A stretch of DNA of 64,000 nt from Paenibacillus periandrae (GCF_022458865.1 NZ_JAJNMU010000008.1:62001-126000), one strand, 5' to 3'; positions 17,149 through 26,303 are shown, counted from the first letter of the stretch. Numbers and translations are program-made. The notes: generated from the letters alone by a model not told the origin.

Positions 17149-17772
17149 TTAAGCAATTGCATTTGCAGGTCGATAGGAAACATAAGGTTCTTGACCAGAG
17201 GATTCAACCCCATTATCAATATACCTTTTATCGAACTTTCCGTACTTACTCCTGGCCACGGTTATTTGTGGAGAAACCTGTTTGGCCGCTCCCCACATAT
17301 TTGTGTCAACATCAATGTGTCCTTCCCATATGACAAAGGATTTATTCGGGAGAAACACTAATAGGGAGTCAGAACGTCTGTGCTTAGCTCTATAAGTGAA
17401 ATACAGAGCTTCTGAATGCTGTGCGTATTGCTCAATGGATGCACTTACCAAGGTTAGGTGTACTGCATAGGGAAATCCCGTGAGGTCATCTATCATCAGT
17501 AGTGTATACTTTCTGCTTGCTTCCAACTTTTTAACAACATCTTTTAAATTCATAGATTCTTCCTCCTGGATAGTTAGGATATTCAAAAAATCAAGTTCAA
17601 GCTGTTCGCCGGAACTGATACCAAAAAACCTTAAGTTTGCTTCAATAAATGGATTGAGATACTCCTCATGTGTTGCTTTCTCATCCTTATACTTCTCATT
17701 GACTTGGGCAACTTTCTCTTCTGTGATCAATAGTTCATCATCATCGACAAAAAACGAAAGTTGATTACCCAC
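17149..17772 (-). CDS. Hypothetical protein
   Basis: This product of about 207 residues has an unrecognised family. An acidic N-terminal third (DDDELLITEEKVAQVNEKYKD) is followed by a central alpha/beta part and a C-terminal KYGKFDKRYIDNG segment. GTG 17770-17772 is preferred because GAGGAGG is 9 nt upstream; an ATG two codons earlier is too close. It is the first gene after class I leader 3. Confidence 0.6.
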   Translation of the reverse strand: MGNQLSFFVDDDELLITEEKVAQVNEKYKDEKATHEEYLNPFIEANLRFFGISSGEQLELDFLNILTIQEEESMNLKDVVKKLEASRKYTLLMIDDLTGFPYAVHLTLVSASIEQYAQHSEALYFTYRAKHRRSDSLLVFLPNKSFVIWEGHIDVDTNMWGAAKQVSPQITVARSKYGKFDKRYIDNGVESSGQEPYVSYRPANAIA

Positions 17773-17829
17773 GATCATTTACCTCCTCATTATATATTTT
17801 ATCAAGCTCCCTTGATCTAAAAAGCCAAC

Positions 17830-17936
17830 AAAAAAAGCGCCTAACTGTACCACCATTAAAGGTGTTATTCACAGAATTAGGCGCCTGTTGTTGGCGAAAT
17901 AAAAAATAGAGTGCTTCGTAGTCGCGTGACAGAAGC
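17830..17936 (-). promoter_or_regulatory. Class I leader 3
   Basis: Minus strand 17936-17913 folds as GCTTC-U-GUC-ACGC-GAC-UAC-GAAGC. A terminator follows: GGCGCCTAA...TTAGGCGC with inner ACACC/GGTG, then seven T. Unusually the bases flanking it (GCCAACAA upstream, TTGTTGGC across and after the T-run) can also pair, extending the stem over the U-tract. Confidence 0.8.
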
Positions 17937-18337
17937 TATAGGGAATTTGAAAGTATGACAATATATTAGCATTTTTTATTCCAAAAGAAAAGCAAGAAGT
18001 CCTTTCGTAAAAAGACTTCACTTCTTCCAACAGGGGATATTCATTGACCCCTTTGCACCCATGATGCAGAATAAAGAGTTTATTTAGCCTTTATTATTTA
18101 TATCATTTATAACTAAAGAATAATGTACTATGCGAAAGCGACATTAATTAATATATTCATGGAAGCTAAACTTAATGATAGGTAAAAACCCAAAATACTC
18201 TTCAATTCATCTAATTGACCAAGATTTTATTGATCAAAAATATCTCATTTATTTCCGTTGCTCTACAAAAATATCTCATTTATACCCGTTACTCATAACG
18301 TGTATACAGTTTTACTCATTTTCAGTTCACCATTGTG
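17937..18337. repeat. Gap with terminator-like hairpin and a 2 x 31-bp tandem repeat
   Basis: No gene is seen. At about 17995-18030 a GAAGTC/GACTTC hairpin on the minus strand is followed by a T-rich stretch and may end transcription from the methyltransferase gene. At 18235-18296 two 31-bp direct copies beginning CAAAAATATCTCATTTAT lie in tandem with a few differences. Their role is unknown. Confidence 0.45.
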
Positions 18338-19894
18338 CTAGACAAGCTGGAGCCCCCGATAATTAGTTAATTTCTCATTAAAACATTGGATTGCAGACTT
18401 GATGGCTTCAGCTACTGACCGAATCAATCGTACCGGAACCGCATTCGCTATTTGTTGTTGTTTCGAAGATAGACTGCCTTGAAATTCAAAGGTATCCTTA
18501 ACATCGAAAAGCCTAGCGCATTCTCTGACAGATAAAATTCGATCCTCTACAGGATGCAAGATGCATGCTTTTCTAGGATTAACAATCGTGATTGACGGCT
18601 TTTCCCATTCCAAGCGCCGGTACATATCACTGTGCTGGCCTTTAGGTCGAATATCTTGAGGTATGCTGTAAACATTGCCGCCTGGAGGAACTGTGCTCAT
18701 CCTCTCAAGTGTCTCGTCCTTTGCTTTAGACACATCTAGTTGGTTTGGAATACCATCATGGAGTCCCTCAAATGCTTGGCGCACAGTCCGATATTCATCT
18801 CTTCTGAACTGAGGCTTGGGTAGCTCGATCTTACCAATCTTGCTACCGATAAAAATTGCACGTTCGCGTAATTGCGCTGACCCCATATCAGCAGAAGAAA
18901 GAATACCGGAAGAGATTTCGAACTCAGAAAGAGCACTGTAGATTTCATCTTTAAATTGACCACCCCCTGCTGTGAGAATCCGAGGGACATTCTCTAACAA
19001 AAATACTTTACAGTTTTCATTTGCCTTGATAGCCTCAATATATTGTTTTACTAACAAATTGTTTGGGTTGTCCAAAAAGTTCGTATTCCGATTGGCATTG
19101 CTGAAACCCTGACATGGGCTCCCTCCTATCATTACCGGTGCCTTTGCAATCTTACTTTTATCAAATTTGGTGATATCCCCCTGCACAATGTGTGAACCTA
19201 TATTGTGCCGATATGTCAAAGCAGCACCCTCACTTAGTTCAAGTGCAAAGACGACATCAAATCCTGCTTCCAAAACACCTAGATCCATAATACCTGCACC
19301 ACTGAATAAGCTCGCTACTTGCAGTGGTATCAACAAGTTTGCAATTCCTGATTGGAGGGAAGTATTGCTTGAATCTGATATGCTTGCACTCTCTTCAAAT
19401 AACAGGTCCAGTTCCAATTGTTCATATCCGAGTAAACCAGCAGCCTTGCGAAGAGATTTACGAGATAGAACAATCTCGGCTTTTTTCTTTACAGCAATGA
19501 AGTCGTTTATTTCTACGACCTTCCGCTTACTTCCAAGCAATTGTTTCACTGCTTGGGTTACTTTTTGGAATGACGCTTGTTGAACAGCGACATATCCTTG
19601 GATCACAACATGTTCTCCAAAAATCTCTACCTGCAAGTAATCGCATCCCTCAAATGCAGAGAGTGCTGCCTTGTCACGGATGTCTATAACAGGCTTTACG
19701 CTTTCTTTGAGTTGACGACGGGAAACCGTGTTGTCCGTTGTATCCTCAGAAGTCAAAATAATGATTTTATTTGATTTCGATTCAATAACATATTTGTAAT
19801 GGGAGCCAGGTTGGAATACGGTATTCTGCAGCACTTTGTCCTGAAGATAAATACCACGATGGGACAGCTTTGCATTTCTCTTTTTCAATAACAT
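18338..19894 (-). CDS. C5-cytosine DNA methyltransferase with SymE/AbrB-like N-terminal region (copy 1)
   Basis: The 518-residue enzyme would methylate cytosine at C5. Residues 1-105 form the N-terminal module shared with the copies at 26439 and 28148 (GIYLQDK..., VSRRQLKES..KPVIDI, VVIQG). From about residue 195 the methyltransferase motifs are complete: motif I SLFSGAGIMDLGVLEAGF, motif IV GGSPCQGFSNAN with the catalytic Cys, motif VI LLENVPRI, motif VIII SAQLRERAIFIG and motif X QQIANAVPVRL. ATG 19892-19894 is chosen for GAGAGG 9 nt upstream. Codon-rich extension upstream lacks an SD. No restriction endonuclease is next to it. Confidence 0.92.
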   Translation of the reverse strand: MLLKKRNAKLSHRGIYLQDKVLQNTVFQPGSHYKYVIESKSNKIIILTSEDTTDNTVSRRQLKESVKPVIDIRDKAALSAFEGCDYLQVEIFGEHVVIQGYVAVQQASFQKVTQAVKQLLGSKRKVVEINDFIAVKKKAEIVLSRKSLRKAAGLLGYEQLELDLLFEESASISDSSNTSLQSGIANLLIPLQVASLFSGAGIMDLGVLEAGFDVVFALELSEGAALTYRHNIGSHIVQGDITKFDKSKIAKAPVMIGGSPCQGFSNANRNTNFLDNPNNLLVKQYIEAIKANENCKVFLLENVPRILTAGGGQFKDEIYSALSEFEISSGILSSADMGSAQLRERAIFIGSKIGKIELPKPQFRRDEYRTVRQAFEGLHDGIPNQLDVSKAKDETLERMSTVPPGGNVYSIPQDIRPKGQHSDMYRRLEWEKPSITIVNPRKACILHPVEDRILSVRECARLFDVKDTFEFQGSLSSKQQQIANAVPVRLIRSVAEAIKSAIQCFNEKLTNYRGLQLV

Positions 19895-19925
19895 TTTATT
19901 CATCCTCTCAAATAAAAATTTGTAT

Positions 19926-19958
19926 AAAAAAGAAGGTAGGGATATCTCCCATACCTTC
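19926..19958 (-). terminator. Terminator/attenuator before methyltransferase copy 1
   Basis: On the minus strand GAAGGTA..TACCTTC with inner GGGA/TCCC is followed by TTTTTT, 32 nt before the methyltransferase start. A CCTCC/GGAGG hairpin lies just upstream, but it is not a clear class I element. Confidence 0.65.
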
Positions 19959-19984
19959 CTAATACGCCTCCAGGGGGAGGACAA

Positions 19985-20779
19985 TTATTTCCATTCCTTT
20001 TGAAAAGTTCGGAGCTCGTCCTCCGATTTTTGATCGAACGCTGCAGAAAGCTTCACCCCAAGCGTACCCTGAGACTCACTTTGACTTAGTGACTCTACCG
20101 ACTCACCGGTAAATCTCGAAAGGATATGATCGTCTGCAGTCATCAGAAATTCGATCAACTTGTCTTTGGAAATGATCGGGACCACGACCTTCCAGCCACC
20201 TCGAATTTCCCTCGGCATAAACCATGAGGTAACATCATCCTCGTCCTCTTCATCTTCTCTGTCTTCATTAGAAAGATGGTAAGTAATTCCTGTCGTCATA
20301 GACACGATGGAATGGTTGGACTCGTATAGGGCCCATGCCTCATCAAATTTGAGGATTAACTCTTGTTCAACAGCGTCTTCATCATCTAGAAAAATGACTT
20401 GACTGAATTTGAACCCGTAGATATCCATTTGATCATCATCTGGTGTGATGAACAGTTGAGACTCTTCATAGTCTACTTCAGCAACCGTTCCCTTGATTTC
20501 AATCCCACTATCGGTAACACCTTTTACAGGTACATCGATGATAGCATCGAAAAGATTCACATCACTTACTGCTGCTTGCAAGACTACCTCCCAATCGTGC
20601 ATCATACCGTATTCAAGCCCTTTTGAAATGTGATGGACGTTTTCATCGCGCACTTTCTGTTTGAGCGAATTGGGGAGCCTGCTATACAAAGACCACGTCG
20701 TGTCGCGTTCAGCACGACTGGCTAGAAGTTCCTCAACATCCTCCCAATGAATAGTGGTTGAAAAAATAGCTAAAGACAT
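19985..20779 (-). CDS. Hypothetical acidic protein
   Basis: This 264-residue protein is of unknown family and very acidic in the middle (DREDEEDEDDVTSW). The first 60 residues are helical and the remainder mixed. GGAGG precedes ATG 20777-20779. It lies between two intrinsic terminators and upstream of methyltransferase copy 1. No function is inferred. Confidence 0.6.
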   Translation of the reverse strand: MSLAIFSTTIHWEDVEELLASRAERDTTWSLYSRLPNSLKQKVRDENVHHISKGLEYGMMHDWEVVLQAAVSDVNLFDAIIDVPVKGVTDSGIEIKGTVAEVDYEESQLFITPDDDQMDIYGFKFSQVIFLDDEDAVEQELILKFDEAWALYESNHSIVSMTTGITYHLSNEDREDEEDEDDVTSWFMPREIRGGWKVVVPIISKDKLIEFLMTADDHILSRFTGESVESLSQSESQGTLGVKLSAAFDQKSEDELRTFQKEWK

Positions 20780-20824
20780 TAGATTACCTCCATGTTAACC
20801 TGCTCAAGCAGATCGATTTGATAA

Positions 20825-20860
20825 TAAAAAGAGGGGCAATTGTAATTACCAATTGCCACC
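20825..20860 (-). terminator. Intrinsic terminator after the 20884 gene
   Basis: GGCAATTG-GTAATTA-CAATTGCC is followed by CCTCTTTTTATT on the minus strand, about 25 nt after the stop. Confidence 0.75.
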
Positions 20861-20883
20861 TAAATTACTAGAAATAAGAAACC

Positions 20884-21432
20884 CTATTTCTCTGGGATTG
20901 TATCCAGCAACTTGGTTAATTGCGAATCTGTTAGCGAATAGAAAGAACCTCCATCATTAATTGTGTAAACGGGAGTCTTTCCAGCCTTCTTTTTACCCAC
21001 TACAATTGGAAGATATTCATCTTTCACTTTAAGATATCCCATGCAGCCCTCACCCCACTCTGGTTTCATGAACTCGGGACGAGAAACAAACACCTCTTCA
21101 AATGTCGCCTTAGAGTCTTGAAGCCCACTAGCCTTGCAGTGGAATTTCCCTTGTCGGGTTGTTACAGACAGATTTGCAGCGGTCTTACCAAATATGACTC
21201 CGTCTGTTTTAATGTCCGGTATGAACACAATTTTGCCTCCTACTGCTTTTTCGGTTTCAAGAATAGCACCCTCTGTAACAGAATACCTATAACCGGATGG
21301 GAACTTACTTTGAAGACTCTCTACCACTTTCTTCTCGGCATCAGCAAGCAGCTGCTTAGTATCAGTTCCGTTTACCTGCACAGTAACTGACAAGGTGATT
21401 GTAACAGTTTTGATTTCTTGATTTTGACTCAT
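20884..21432 (-). CDS. Hypothetical protein
   Basis: This 182-residue soluble protein is rich in beta strands (VTITLSVTVQVNG at the N-terminus) and unrecognised. ATG 21430-21432 has AAGGAGG 8 nt upstream; the open frame continues further upstream into the leader. It is the only gene of its unit, between class I leader 4 and a terminator. Confidence 0.6.
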   Translation of the reverse strand: MSQNQEIKTVTITLSVTVQVNGTDTKQLLADAEKKVVESLQSKFPSGYRYSVTEGAILETEKAVGGKIVFIPDIKTDGVIFGKTAANLSVTTRQGKFHCKASGLQDSKATFEEVFVSRPEFMKPEWGEGCMGYLKVKDEYLPIVVGKKKAGKTPVYTINDGGSFYSLTDSQLTKLLDTIPEK

Positions 21433-21467
21433 GAAAATTCCTCCTTGAAATTGGGTTGTGTTAGAAC

Positions 21468-21569
21468 GCAAAAAAACGCTCTTCCAAAAGTCCAATCTCT
21501 TAATACAAAATGAGATTGGGCGTTTAGAAAAGCGCTCTTGAAATGTCTCCGTAAGCTGCATAGCGGGAG
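21468..21569 (-). promoter_or_regulatory. Class I leader 4
   Basis: Minus strand 21569-21547 folds as CTCC-C-GCU-ATGC-AGC-UUAC-GGAG. A terminator follows: CGCTTTTC...CCAATCTC / GAGATTGG...GAGCG, then seven T and GCG. The start is 38 nt beyond. After the T-run comes CACAACCCA, shared with leaders 5, 8 and the scar at 45112. Confidence 0.82.
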
Positions 21570-21707
21570 CAAAATAGTTAAATAAGATACTATTACCATA
21601 TCATATTTTGAATGGACAATAAAGAGTGAGATTTCTTCCCTCAAAATTAAGAAAACGAAGTAAAAACACGTTGCCACTGTGAGCAACGTGTTTTTCGCAT
21701 GTGTTAA

Positions 21708-21941
21708 CTATTTTTCTGGAGTAATGGCAATTTGGTTAATACGCTGATTGTTCAAGAGTCTTTCAGCGACTGCCAAATGATCATCCATTGTCATACGTTC
21801 TTGCCCTGGAATACTGCCATCTTCCATTGAGGCTTCATAAATACGTTGCATTAACGTAGTATCCGTCATCTCACAGTCAGATGATCTTGCGTTACGTCTC
21901 ATTTCCTCATTTTTTATAGCCGATTGTGAAATGTGCTGCAT
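21708..21941 (-). CDS. Small hypothetical protein
   Basis: This 77-residue, helical, charged protein is of unknown family. The start at 21939-21941 follows GGAGAGT very closely, so translation may be coupled to the overlapping upstream ORF (21907-22089). Confidence 0.5.
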   Translation of the reverse strand: MQHISQSAIKNEEMRRNARSSDCEMTDTTLMQRIYEASMEDGSIPGQERMTMDDHLAVAERLLNNQRINQIAITPEK

Positions 21942-22089
21942 ACTCTCCACCCTTTCTTTCAATACATATATCTGGTACCCAGAAGTCTGAACTGTAAGTG
22001 TACTTTCCTGATAAGATAACCATACCAAGTTCACTATCCAACTTCAAGGAGATCCTATAATCTTTAATTAGATATTCCTTTAGTATCAA
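21907..22089 (-). CDS. Possible small hypothetical protein
   Basis: This is a 60-residue frame with a TTG start at 22087-22089. The C-terminal sequence (IERKGGEYAAHFTIGYKK) looks protein-like. It begins just past the dndC terminator and overlaps the 21708 gene by 35 nt. There is no convincing SD. Confidence 0.35.
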   Translation of the reverse strand: MILKEYLIKDYRISLKLDSELGMVILSGKYTYSSDFWVPDICIERKGGEYAAHFTIGYKK

Positions 22090-22105
22090 AGGTTTAACCC
22101 GTTAC

Positions 22106-22134
22106 AAAAAATCCAAGGAAATTAATCCTTGGAT
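22106..22134 (-). terminator. Intrinsic terminator of the dndC-like operon
   Basis: CCAAGG-ATTAATTT-CCTTGG is followed by ATTTTTTG on the minus strand, 22 nt after the stop. Confidence 0.8.
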
Positions 22135-22155
22135 GATTTTGTAGATTAGCTTGTA

Positions 22156-23646
22156 TTAAGTATTCAGAAAGCTGCATTCCTCTTCCAGCCAAAGCATTAA
22201 ATAACGTCTAGCCGATTCTTCTTCTATGATCTCTTTGTGACAAACAATGAACCGATAATATCTGTACTGTTCACTCACCATAAAGCTAATGCCTTCATGC
22301 TGTCGGTTGACACGATCATAGAGTGAAAATATCGAATCTTCTTCTAGTTCGAGGTCGAAATAATACAATGAATTTGTATTTGTGGTTTCCTTTGTGTTGA
22401 TTTCTCCGGTTTTATGAAAGACCAGCCCACCATCATAATCAAATGGTTTTGGTTGAACATCCGGATGAAAACCTTCTTCCTCCCAAGCAGAAATTATGGC
22501 CTCTATTTCTTCTTTGGTGATCAATGAATGACCACTTACCTTTTCAGCATGTAAAAGGCTCTCTAGCAGCTTCTTACGAGCATTAAGTGTCAATGATCCA
22601 ACTTCATAGCTCCAATTATCTGGAGCTTGTACAGGGACATCCAAATCTAATGATGGCTGGGACAAGAATGACCTGTCTTTATCAAGTCTTCGTTTCAAAA
22701 ATTTACGAATGGGTAGGCGATATCGGATATCATTTCTAACTTGATATAATGTCCTCTTCCATTTATTTAAGGGTCTTAAGGAGTCATCACCATTATCGAT
22801 TTGATTGATTAGCATCTTATCTTCAATTCCTGAGTAAAGACATGTCCAACACCCGAACCTACTTGTTCCGCATGACTTCGACTGGTTCCCTTCAGACATG
22901 GTAAGTTGGCACTCACCCGTAGAATCCTTGTAAAGCTGATATAGATCATGAGGATCTACACCCCAACCTAACCTTTTCTTATGCAAAAGATAGGCCCACA
23001 CATCATCTGAGGAAAGGTATTTTATACTATGGTAGACTAGCACACGCTCATGGATCGCGTGACGTGCAAATTTGGTCTCATCTATGGAGAACTTCTGGAT
23101 AGATCGCTTTCGGTTAACACTTTCTTCTTCACGGACGCCGAGGAGCATGACAACATCGTAAATATCCATAATATTAAAATGAGTACTAATAATATTTTGA
23201 ACAATGATATCGGTAGGATCCACCTTCACTTTAGCAGTGCACCATCTGAATCTTGAATTTTCCGTTGGTGGCGGATTTCCCTTACCTATCACCTGGAAGA
23301 AAAATCTATTTTTCATTTCTGGTTCCGCGAGATGTACCTCTATGGGCAATCCTTGTTCTAAAGCTGCTTTTTGAATCTGATCCATTGTTTTACGTACGTA
23401 TAGATTCATTATTGGTGTTTCAACTAGTGTGTTACCTGTTACAATATATACTTTTTTTGTGCGCTGCTCTGGTAAGAGATCAGTCAACATGTCCCATACC
23501 AGGGAAGTTACCATTGTAGAATCCTTACCCATGCTACTCATTATGCACCAAGGTAACGAATCTTTTAAATAAAGTGCTTTTAATTCATTAACTAAATCGC
23601 TAAATTTGAATCCTTTTATCATTTCACTAATACTAAGAATGGTCAT
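22156..23646 (-). CDS. dndC: DndC-like PAPS-reductase-family protein (DNA phosphorothioation)
   Basis: The 496-residue protein matches DndC, the ATP-dependent enzyme with an iron-sulfur cluster that mobilises sulfur for DNA phosphorothioate modification. Visible motifs are the PP-loop MSSMGKDSTMV (residues 36-46), FRWCTAKVKV, GVREEESVNRKR and the Cys cluster CGTSRFGCWTC with an earlier Cys. No dndA, B, D or E partner is near it in this window. The start ATG overlaps the stop of the upstream gene (ATGA), so translation is coupled. It shares class I leader 5 with the 23643 gene. A different sulfur-transfer substrate is possible. Confidence 0.82.
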   Translation of the reverse strand: MTILSISEMIKGFKFSDLVNELKALYLKDSLPWCIMSSMGKDSTMVTSLVWDMLTDLLPEQRTKKVYIVTGNTLVETPIMNLYVRKTMDQIQKAALEQGLPIEVHLAEPEMKNRFFFQVIGKGNPPPTENSRFRWCTAKVKVDPTDIIVQNIISTHFNIMDIYDVVMLLGVREEESVNRKRSIQKFSIDETKFARHAIHERVLVYHSIKYLSSDDVWAYLLHKKRLGWGVDPHDLYQLYKDSTGECQLTMSEGNQSKSCGTSRFGCWTCLYSGIEDKMLINQIDNGDDSLRPLNKWKRTLYQVRNDIRYRLPIRKFLKRRLDKDRSFLSQPSLDLDVPVQAPDNWSYEVGSLTLNARKKLLESLLHAEKVSGHSLITKEEIEAIISAWEEEGFHPDVQPKPFDYDGGLVFHKTGEINTKETTNTNSLYYFDLELEEDSIFSLYDRVNRQHEGISFMVSEQYRYYRFIVCHKEIIEEESARRYLMLWLEEECSFLNT

Positions 23647-24086
23647 AGCAGTATCCCCCACTCAAGCTGTCTCTCAATTGGATTGGCAGCTGATTGGGAA
23701 ACGTCTGCATAATACACTCTATCATTTGCAAAATAAGCGAGTTCTGCTGTTAAAACTGTTTTTCTCGTATGTTCATTGATAAAGGTATCTACTTTGTAAG
23801 GGTTATAATAACCGGTATGGAACGTAACCGAAGAAGGTTTTTCACTCTCCCCAGCAACAAAAAAACCTTCAACCCAAGCATGTACTGACCTAACCTTTTT
23901 ATCAAGTACTCTCTGGCGTCCTTTTTTTGATACATGAAACTTGGCGATTCTAATTGTTGCTGTCTGGACATAAGCCACTACTAGACCTGACGTTTTGTTC
24001 TTAACTGAAAAACAGTCGCGGTTCAAATTCTTGTATATTTGGACCACATCACCTTCATTCAACGTTCGTTCTTTTACGATTTCCAT
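23643..24086 (-). CDS. Hypothetical protein coupled to dndC
   Basis: This 147-residue protein is of unknown family, basic around residues 50-70 (HVSKKGRQRVLDKKVRSV) and otherwise beta-rich. ATG 24084-24086 is preferred for AAGGG about 9 nt upstream. It overlaps dndC by 4 nt, so it is probably made in step with DndC and may be an accessory factor. Confidence 0.6.
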   Translation of the reverse strand: MEIVKERTLNEGDVVQIYKNLNRDCFSVKNKTSGLVVAYVQTATIRIAKFHVSKKGRQRVLDKKVRSVHAWVEGFFVAGESEKPSSVTFHTGYYNPYKVDTFINEHTRKTVLTAELAYFANDRVYYADVSQSAANPIERQLEWGILL

Positions 24087-24132
24087 AGATATCATCCCTT
24101 CTTGTTTTCATTGACTTTTGGGTTGTGAGAAC

Positions 24133-24253
24133 GCAAAAAAAGCGCCCTATCCTAACAACCAATCTAAAACGGTCGGAACCGAATGTAAGATTAGTCGCTT
24201 GGATAGAGCGCGTTTCTTGATTAATTTTCTCCTTTTACCGCATGGTGGGAGAA
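24133..24253 (-). promoter_or_regulatory. Class I leader 5 (dndC operon)
   Basis: Minus strand 24253-24227 folds as TTCTCC-C-ACC-ATGC-GGU-AAA-AGGAGAA. A terminator with CGCTCTATCC / GGATAGGGCG arms and an inner CGGTtccgaCCG stem follows, then seven T, GCG and CACAACCCA. The start is 47 nt beyond. Confidence 0.85.
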
Positions 24254-24475
24254 TTGGCTAAAAGTAAAATATATGCTCATCATATCATGTTCATTTTTAA
24301 TTGAACAGAACTACATTCCAATTTGAGCCTAATTGATGAATAATGATTATATGTTGGGCAGCATATGGATTAGGACTTCTTATCAACTTCTAATGAACAT
24401 ATCCGCTTCGGTACTACTTTTCGAGGTGACTTCTCAAGGCGTTGATTCTATTCCTTCTACTAACAGTTTCCTTTC

Positions 24476-24916
24476 TTATCCATCGTTTCTTACTGTTATA
24501 CCCATAAATCTCTCTATTCGCGTATTCATCCGTTCAATGACCACCATCCTTTCATCTGAACTGAAAAAGTCCATGGCTTGCCTCGGATGTCTTCCTTCTA
24601 GACTTCCGATAACCATATTGTATATTTCCTCACGTGCCAATTCATAAAGTTGACCTGCAAAGGAGGCAAACGGCTCCGTTATGCTCATCCACGACATGAT
24701 TGGAGCCAAAATATCTTCGTGTGTGAAATCTTCCCCTCGGGATGTTGTATAAACTATTTCCTTAGTAAATACCTTATGGTCCTCAATTGTTCCGTTGTAT
24801 GGAACTAGATGTTGTAGCATCTCATCAATGATTTTATCCATTTTAGCGTTCAATGGATGTTCACTTGATTCATTAATAGGAATGCAAACTCTTAAGTCCA
24901 GATAGCTTCTAATCAA
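24476..24916 (-). CDS. Hypothetical protein
   Basis: This 146-residue helical protein is of unknown family. A TTG at 24914-24916 with AGGGGG about 9 nt upstream seems to be the start. It follows a terminator (25063-25094) and is upstream of leader 5. The 220-bp stretch between its stop and the leader-5 hairpin holds only a likely promoter (TATGAT near 24275). Confidence 0.55.
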   Translation of the reverse strand: MIRSYLDLRVCIPINESSEHPLNAKMDKIIDEMLQHLVPYNGTIEDHKVFTKEIVYTTSRGEDFTHEDILAPIMSWMSITEPFASFAGQLYELAREEIYNMVIGSLEGRHPRQAMDFFSSDERMVVIERMNTRIERFMGITVRNDG

Positions 24917-25062
24917 ATGTCATTTCCCCCTAATATGGTTTCCTATACATTATAAAACACAGATCAAAAATCGAGTAATAAGAAGAACCTTATCTCATGA
25001 TATTCTAATTGATTCTATACGATTGTTCCTTTTGGATTAATATGTAAACAGTTCAATCTACA

Positions 25063-25094
25063 AGGAAAAAGATAGTCCCCTTAGGAACTACCCC
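25063..25094 (-). terminator. Terminator of the 25648/25088 unit
   Basis: TAGTtCC / GGggACTA pairs around a short loop and is followed by TCTTTTTCC on the minus strand, overlapping the stop of the 25088 gene. Confidence 0.55.
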
Positions 25095-25597
25095 ATGAAC
25101 TCACTAAATTGAAAAAAGTTCTTCCTTAAGCTAACCAATACGCAGTATTCACCGCAATCGGGACAAGTAGGTTCATTGCAACATCCACCATCCGCGTGAG
25201 AAGGACAGTCTTCGGGAACACCTGGAATACCATGTTCATCGAAATAAGTGTAAGCTCCATTCAATTTAGCCTGAAAATATCTGTTTTTTCCGTTTGGATT
25301 GTCACCCCACGGCCCGCCGCAGATCAGCACGACATCAATATCGCATCCCATAGGACAAGACCAAACATTGAGAATTTTACGATCGAGATCGGCAGCGTCA
25401 ATAATCTGTTCGAAATTAACCATTTCTAGGAGTTCCATAAATCTATAATTTGTGTTACTTTGATCCTGCATAATTCTAACGACTTCAACAAATATAGAAT
25501 CCCTAAAACTGATTAAGTCGGGTTCTTGTAAATTGTCAAAATACTCATTCGTAAACAACCGAATGTCATGTTTAAGTTTAGCGTGGTCTATTATCAT
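25088..25597 (-). CDS. Hypothetical protein with C-terminal Cys-rich region
   Basis: This 169-residue protein is of unknown family. The last third is Cys-rich (WSCPMGCD, then CPSHADGGCCNEPTCPDCGEYC), suggesting bound zinc or an iron-sulfur cluster. ATG 25595-25597 follows TAGGAGA. It is the second gene behind class I leader 6. Confidence 0.6.
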   Translation of the reverse strand: MIIDHAKLKHDIRLFTNEYFDNLQEPDLISFRDSIFVEVVRIMQDQSNTNYRFMELLEMVNFEQIIDAADLDRKILNVWSCPMGCDIDVVLICGGPWGDNPNGKNRYFQAKLNGAYTYFDEHGIPGVPEDCPSHADGGCCNEPTCPDCGEYCVLVSLRKNFFQFSEFMG

Positions 25598-25647
25598 GAT
25601 TTCTCCTAATTTTACTTGCAAGTGTAAGGTGTATAGATTGCCCTTAA

Positions 25648-26142
25648 TTAAGATGCATTGTTAATATAGAGCTGTGTTTCATCTGCAACCACTTCAAACT
25701 TAACATCATGAAATTTCGTGATCTCCTTTATTTCCCCAATCTTGCGATCCACAATATACATATGATGTCTCGGATCGATCGTAATACCGTCACTCTTCGT
25801 AGTGCGGACAACATTAAAACAATCCTTTTGGCTTTCCATTCTCTTTTCGGAACCTTCGAGCCATATCAAATCAGTCCCCGATTCGTAGGTATACCACAAA
25901 AATGTGGCAGTTGAATTGTCCATCATCATTAGATCGTGATAGTAGAAATCCATTTCATAATGCTCAACAACAACATCTACGATTTCCTTCATATGTTTAA
26001 CTAAAGGGTCCTCTCCTAGTTTGCGCCACAGACGGCGAATATCCTTTAAACGTTGTGTATTATCTCTCACATCATCCATTTTACCGAGTCTTGTTGCTCT
26101 CTCGATCTCTTGCTTAAGCTTTACAATTGTTGATTTTCTCAT
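25648..26142 (-). CDS. Hypothetical protein
   Basis: This 164-residue protein is of unknown family. It has a basic helical N-terminus (residues 1-45, KLKQEIERATRLGK) and a beta-rich C-terminal half. AGGAGG lies 8 nt from ATG 26140-26142. It is the first gene behind class I leader 6. Confidence 0.6.
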   Translation of the reverse strand: MRKSTIVKLKQEIERATRLGKMDDVRDNTQRLKDIRRLWRKLGEDPLVKHMKEIVDVVVEHYEMDFYYHDLMMMDNSTATFLWYTYESGTDLIWLEGSEKRMESQKDCFNVVRTTKSDGITIDPRHHMYIVDRKIGEIKEITKFHDVKFEVVADETQLYINNAS

Positions 26143-26184
26143 ACTTCTTCCTCCTCAAAATGGGTTTGGGTATTAAAAAAGAGC

Positions 26185-26303
26185 GCAAAAAAAACGCACT
26201 TTTTCTAATGTCCATAACATCTACTAAACGCCGCAGATTTGGATGGTATCACTAGAAGAAGTGCATTTCGTATTGATCGGTCCGAATGGCGTATGCCGGG
26301 ACC
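26185..26303 (-). promoter_or_regulatory. Class I leader 6
   Basis: Minus strand 26303-26279 folds as GGTCC-C-GGC-AUAC-GCC-AUUC-GGACC (loop AUAC rather than ANGC). The terminator GCACTT.TTCTA / TAGAAAAAGTGC is followed by eight T and GCG. The start is 43 nt beyond. Confidence 0.78.

Noticed and set aside
19167..19583. Plus-strand ORF of 138 codons opposite methyltransferase copy 1
   Set aside because: Shadow of the methyltransferase reading frame, no SD.
19926..19982. A class I hairpin before methyltransferase copy 1
   Set aside because: TCCT/AGGA could be an outer stem, but the inner stem has a C-C mismatch and the loop is not ANGC; a CCTCC/GGAGG hairpin fits better. Listed only as an attenuator-like terminator.
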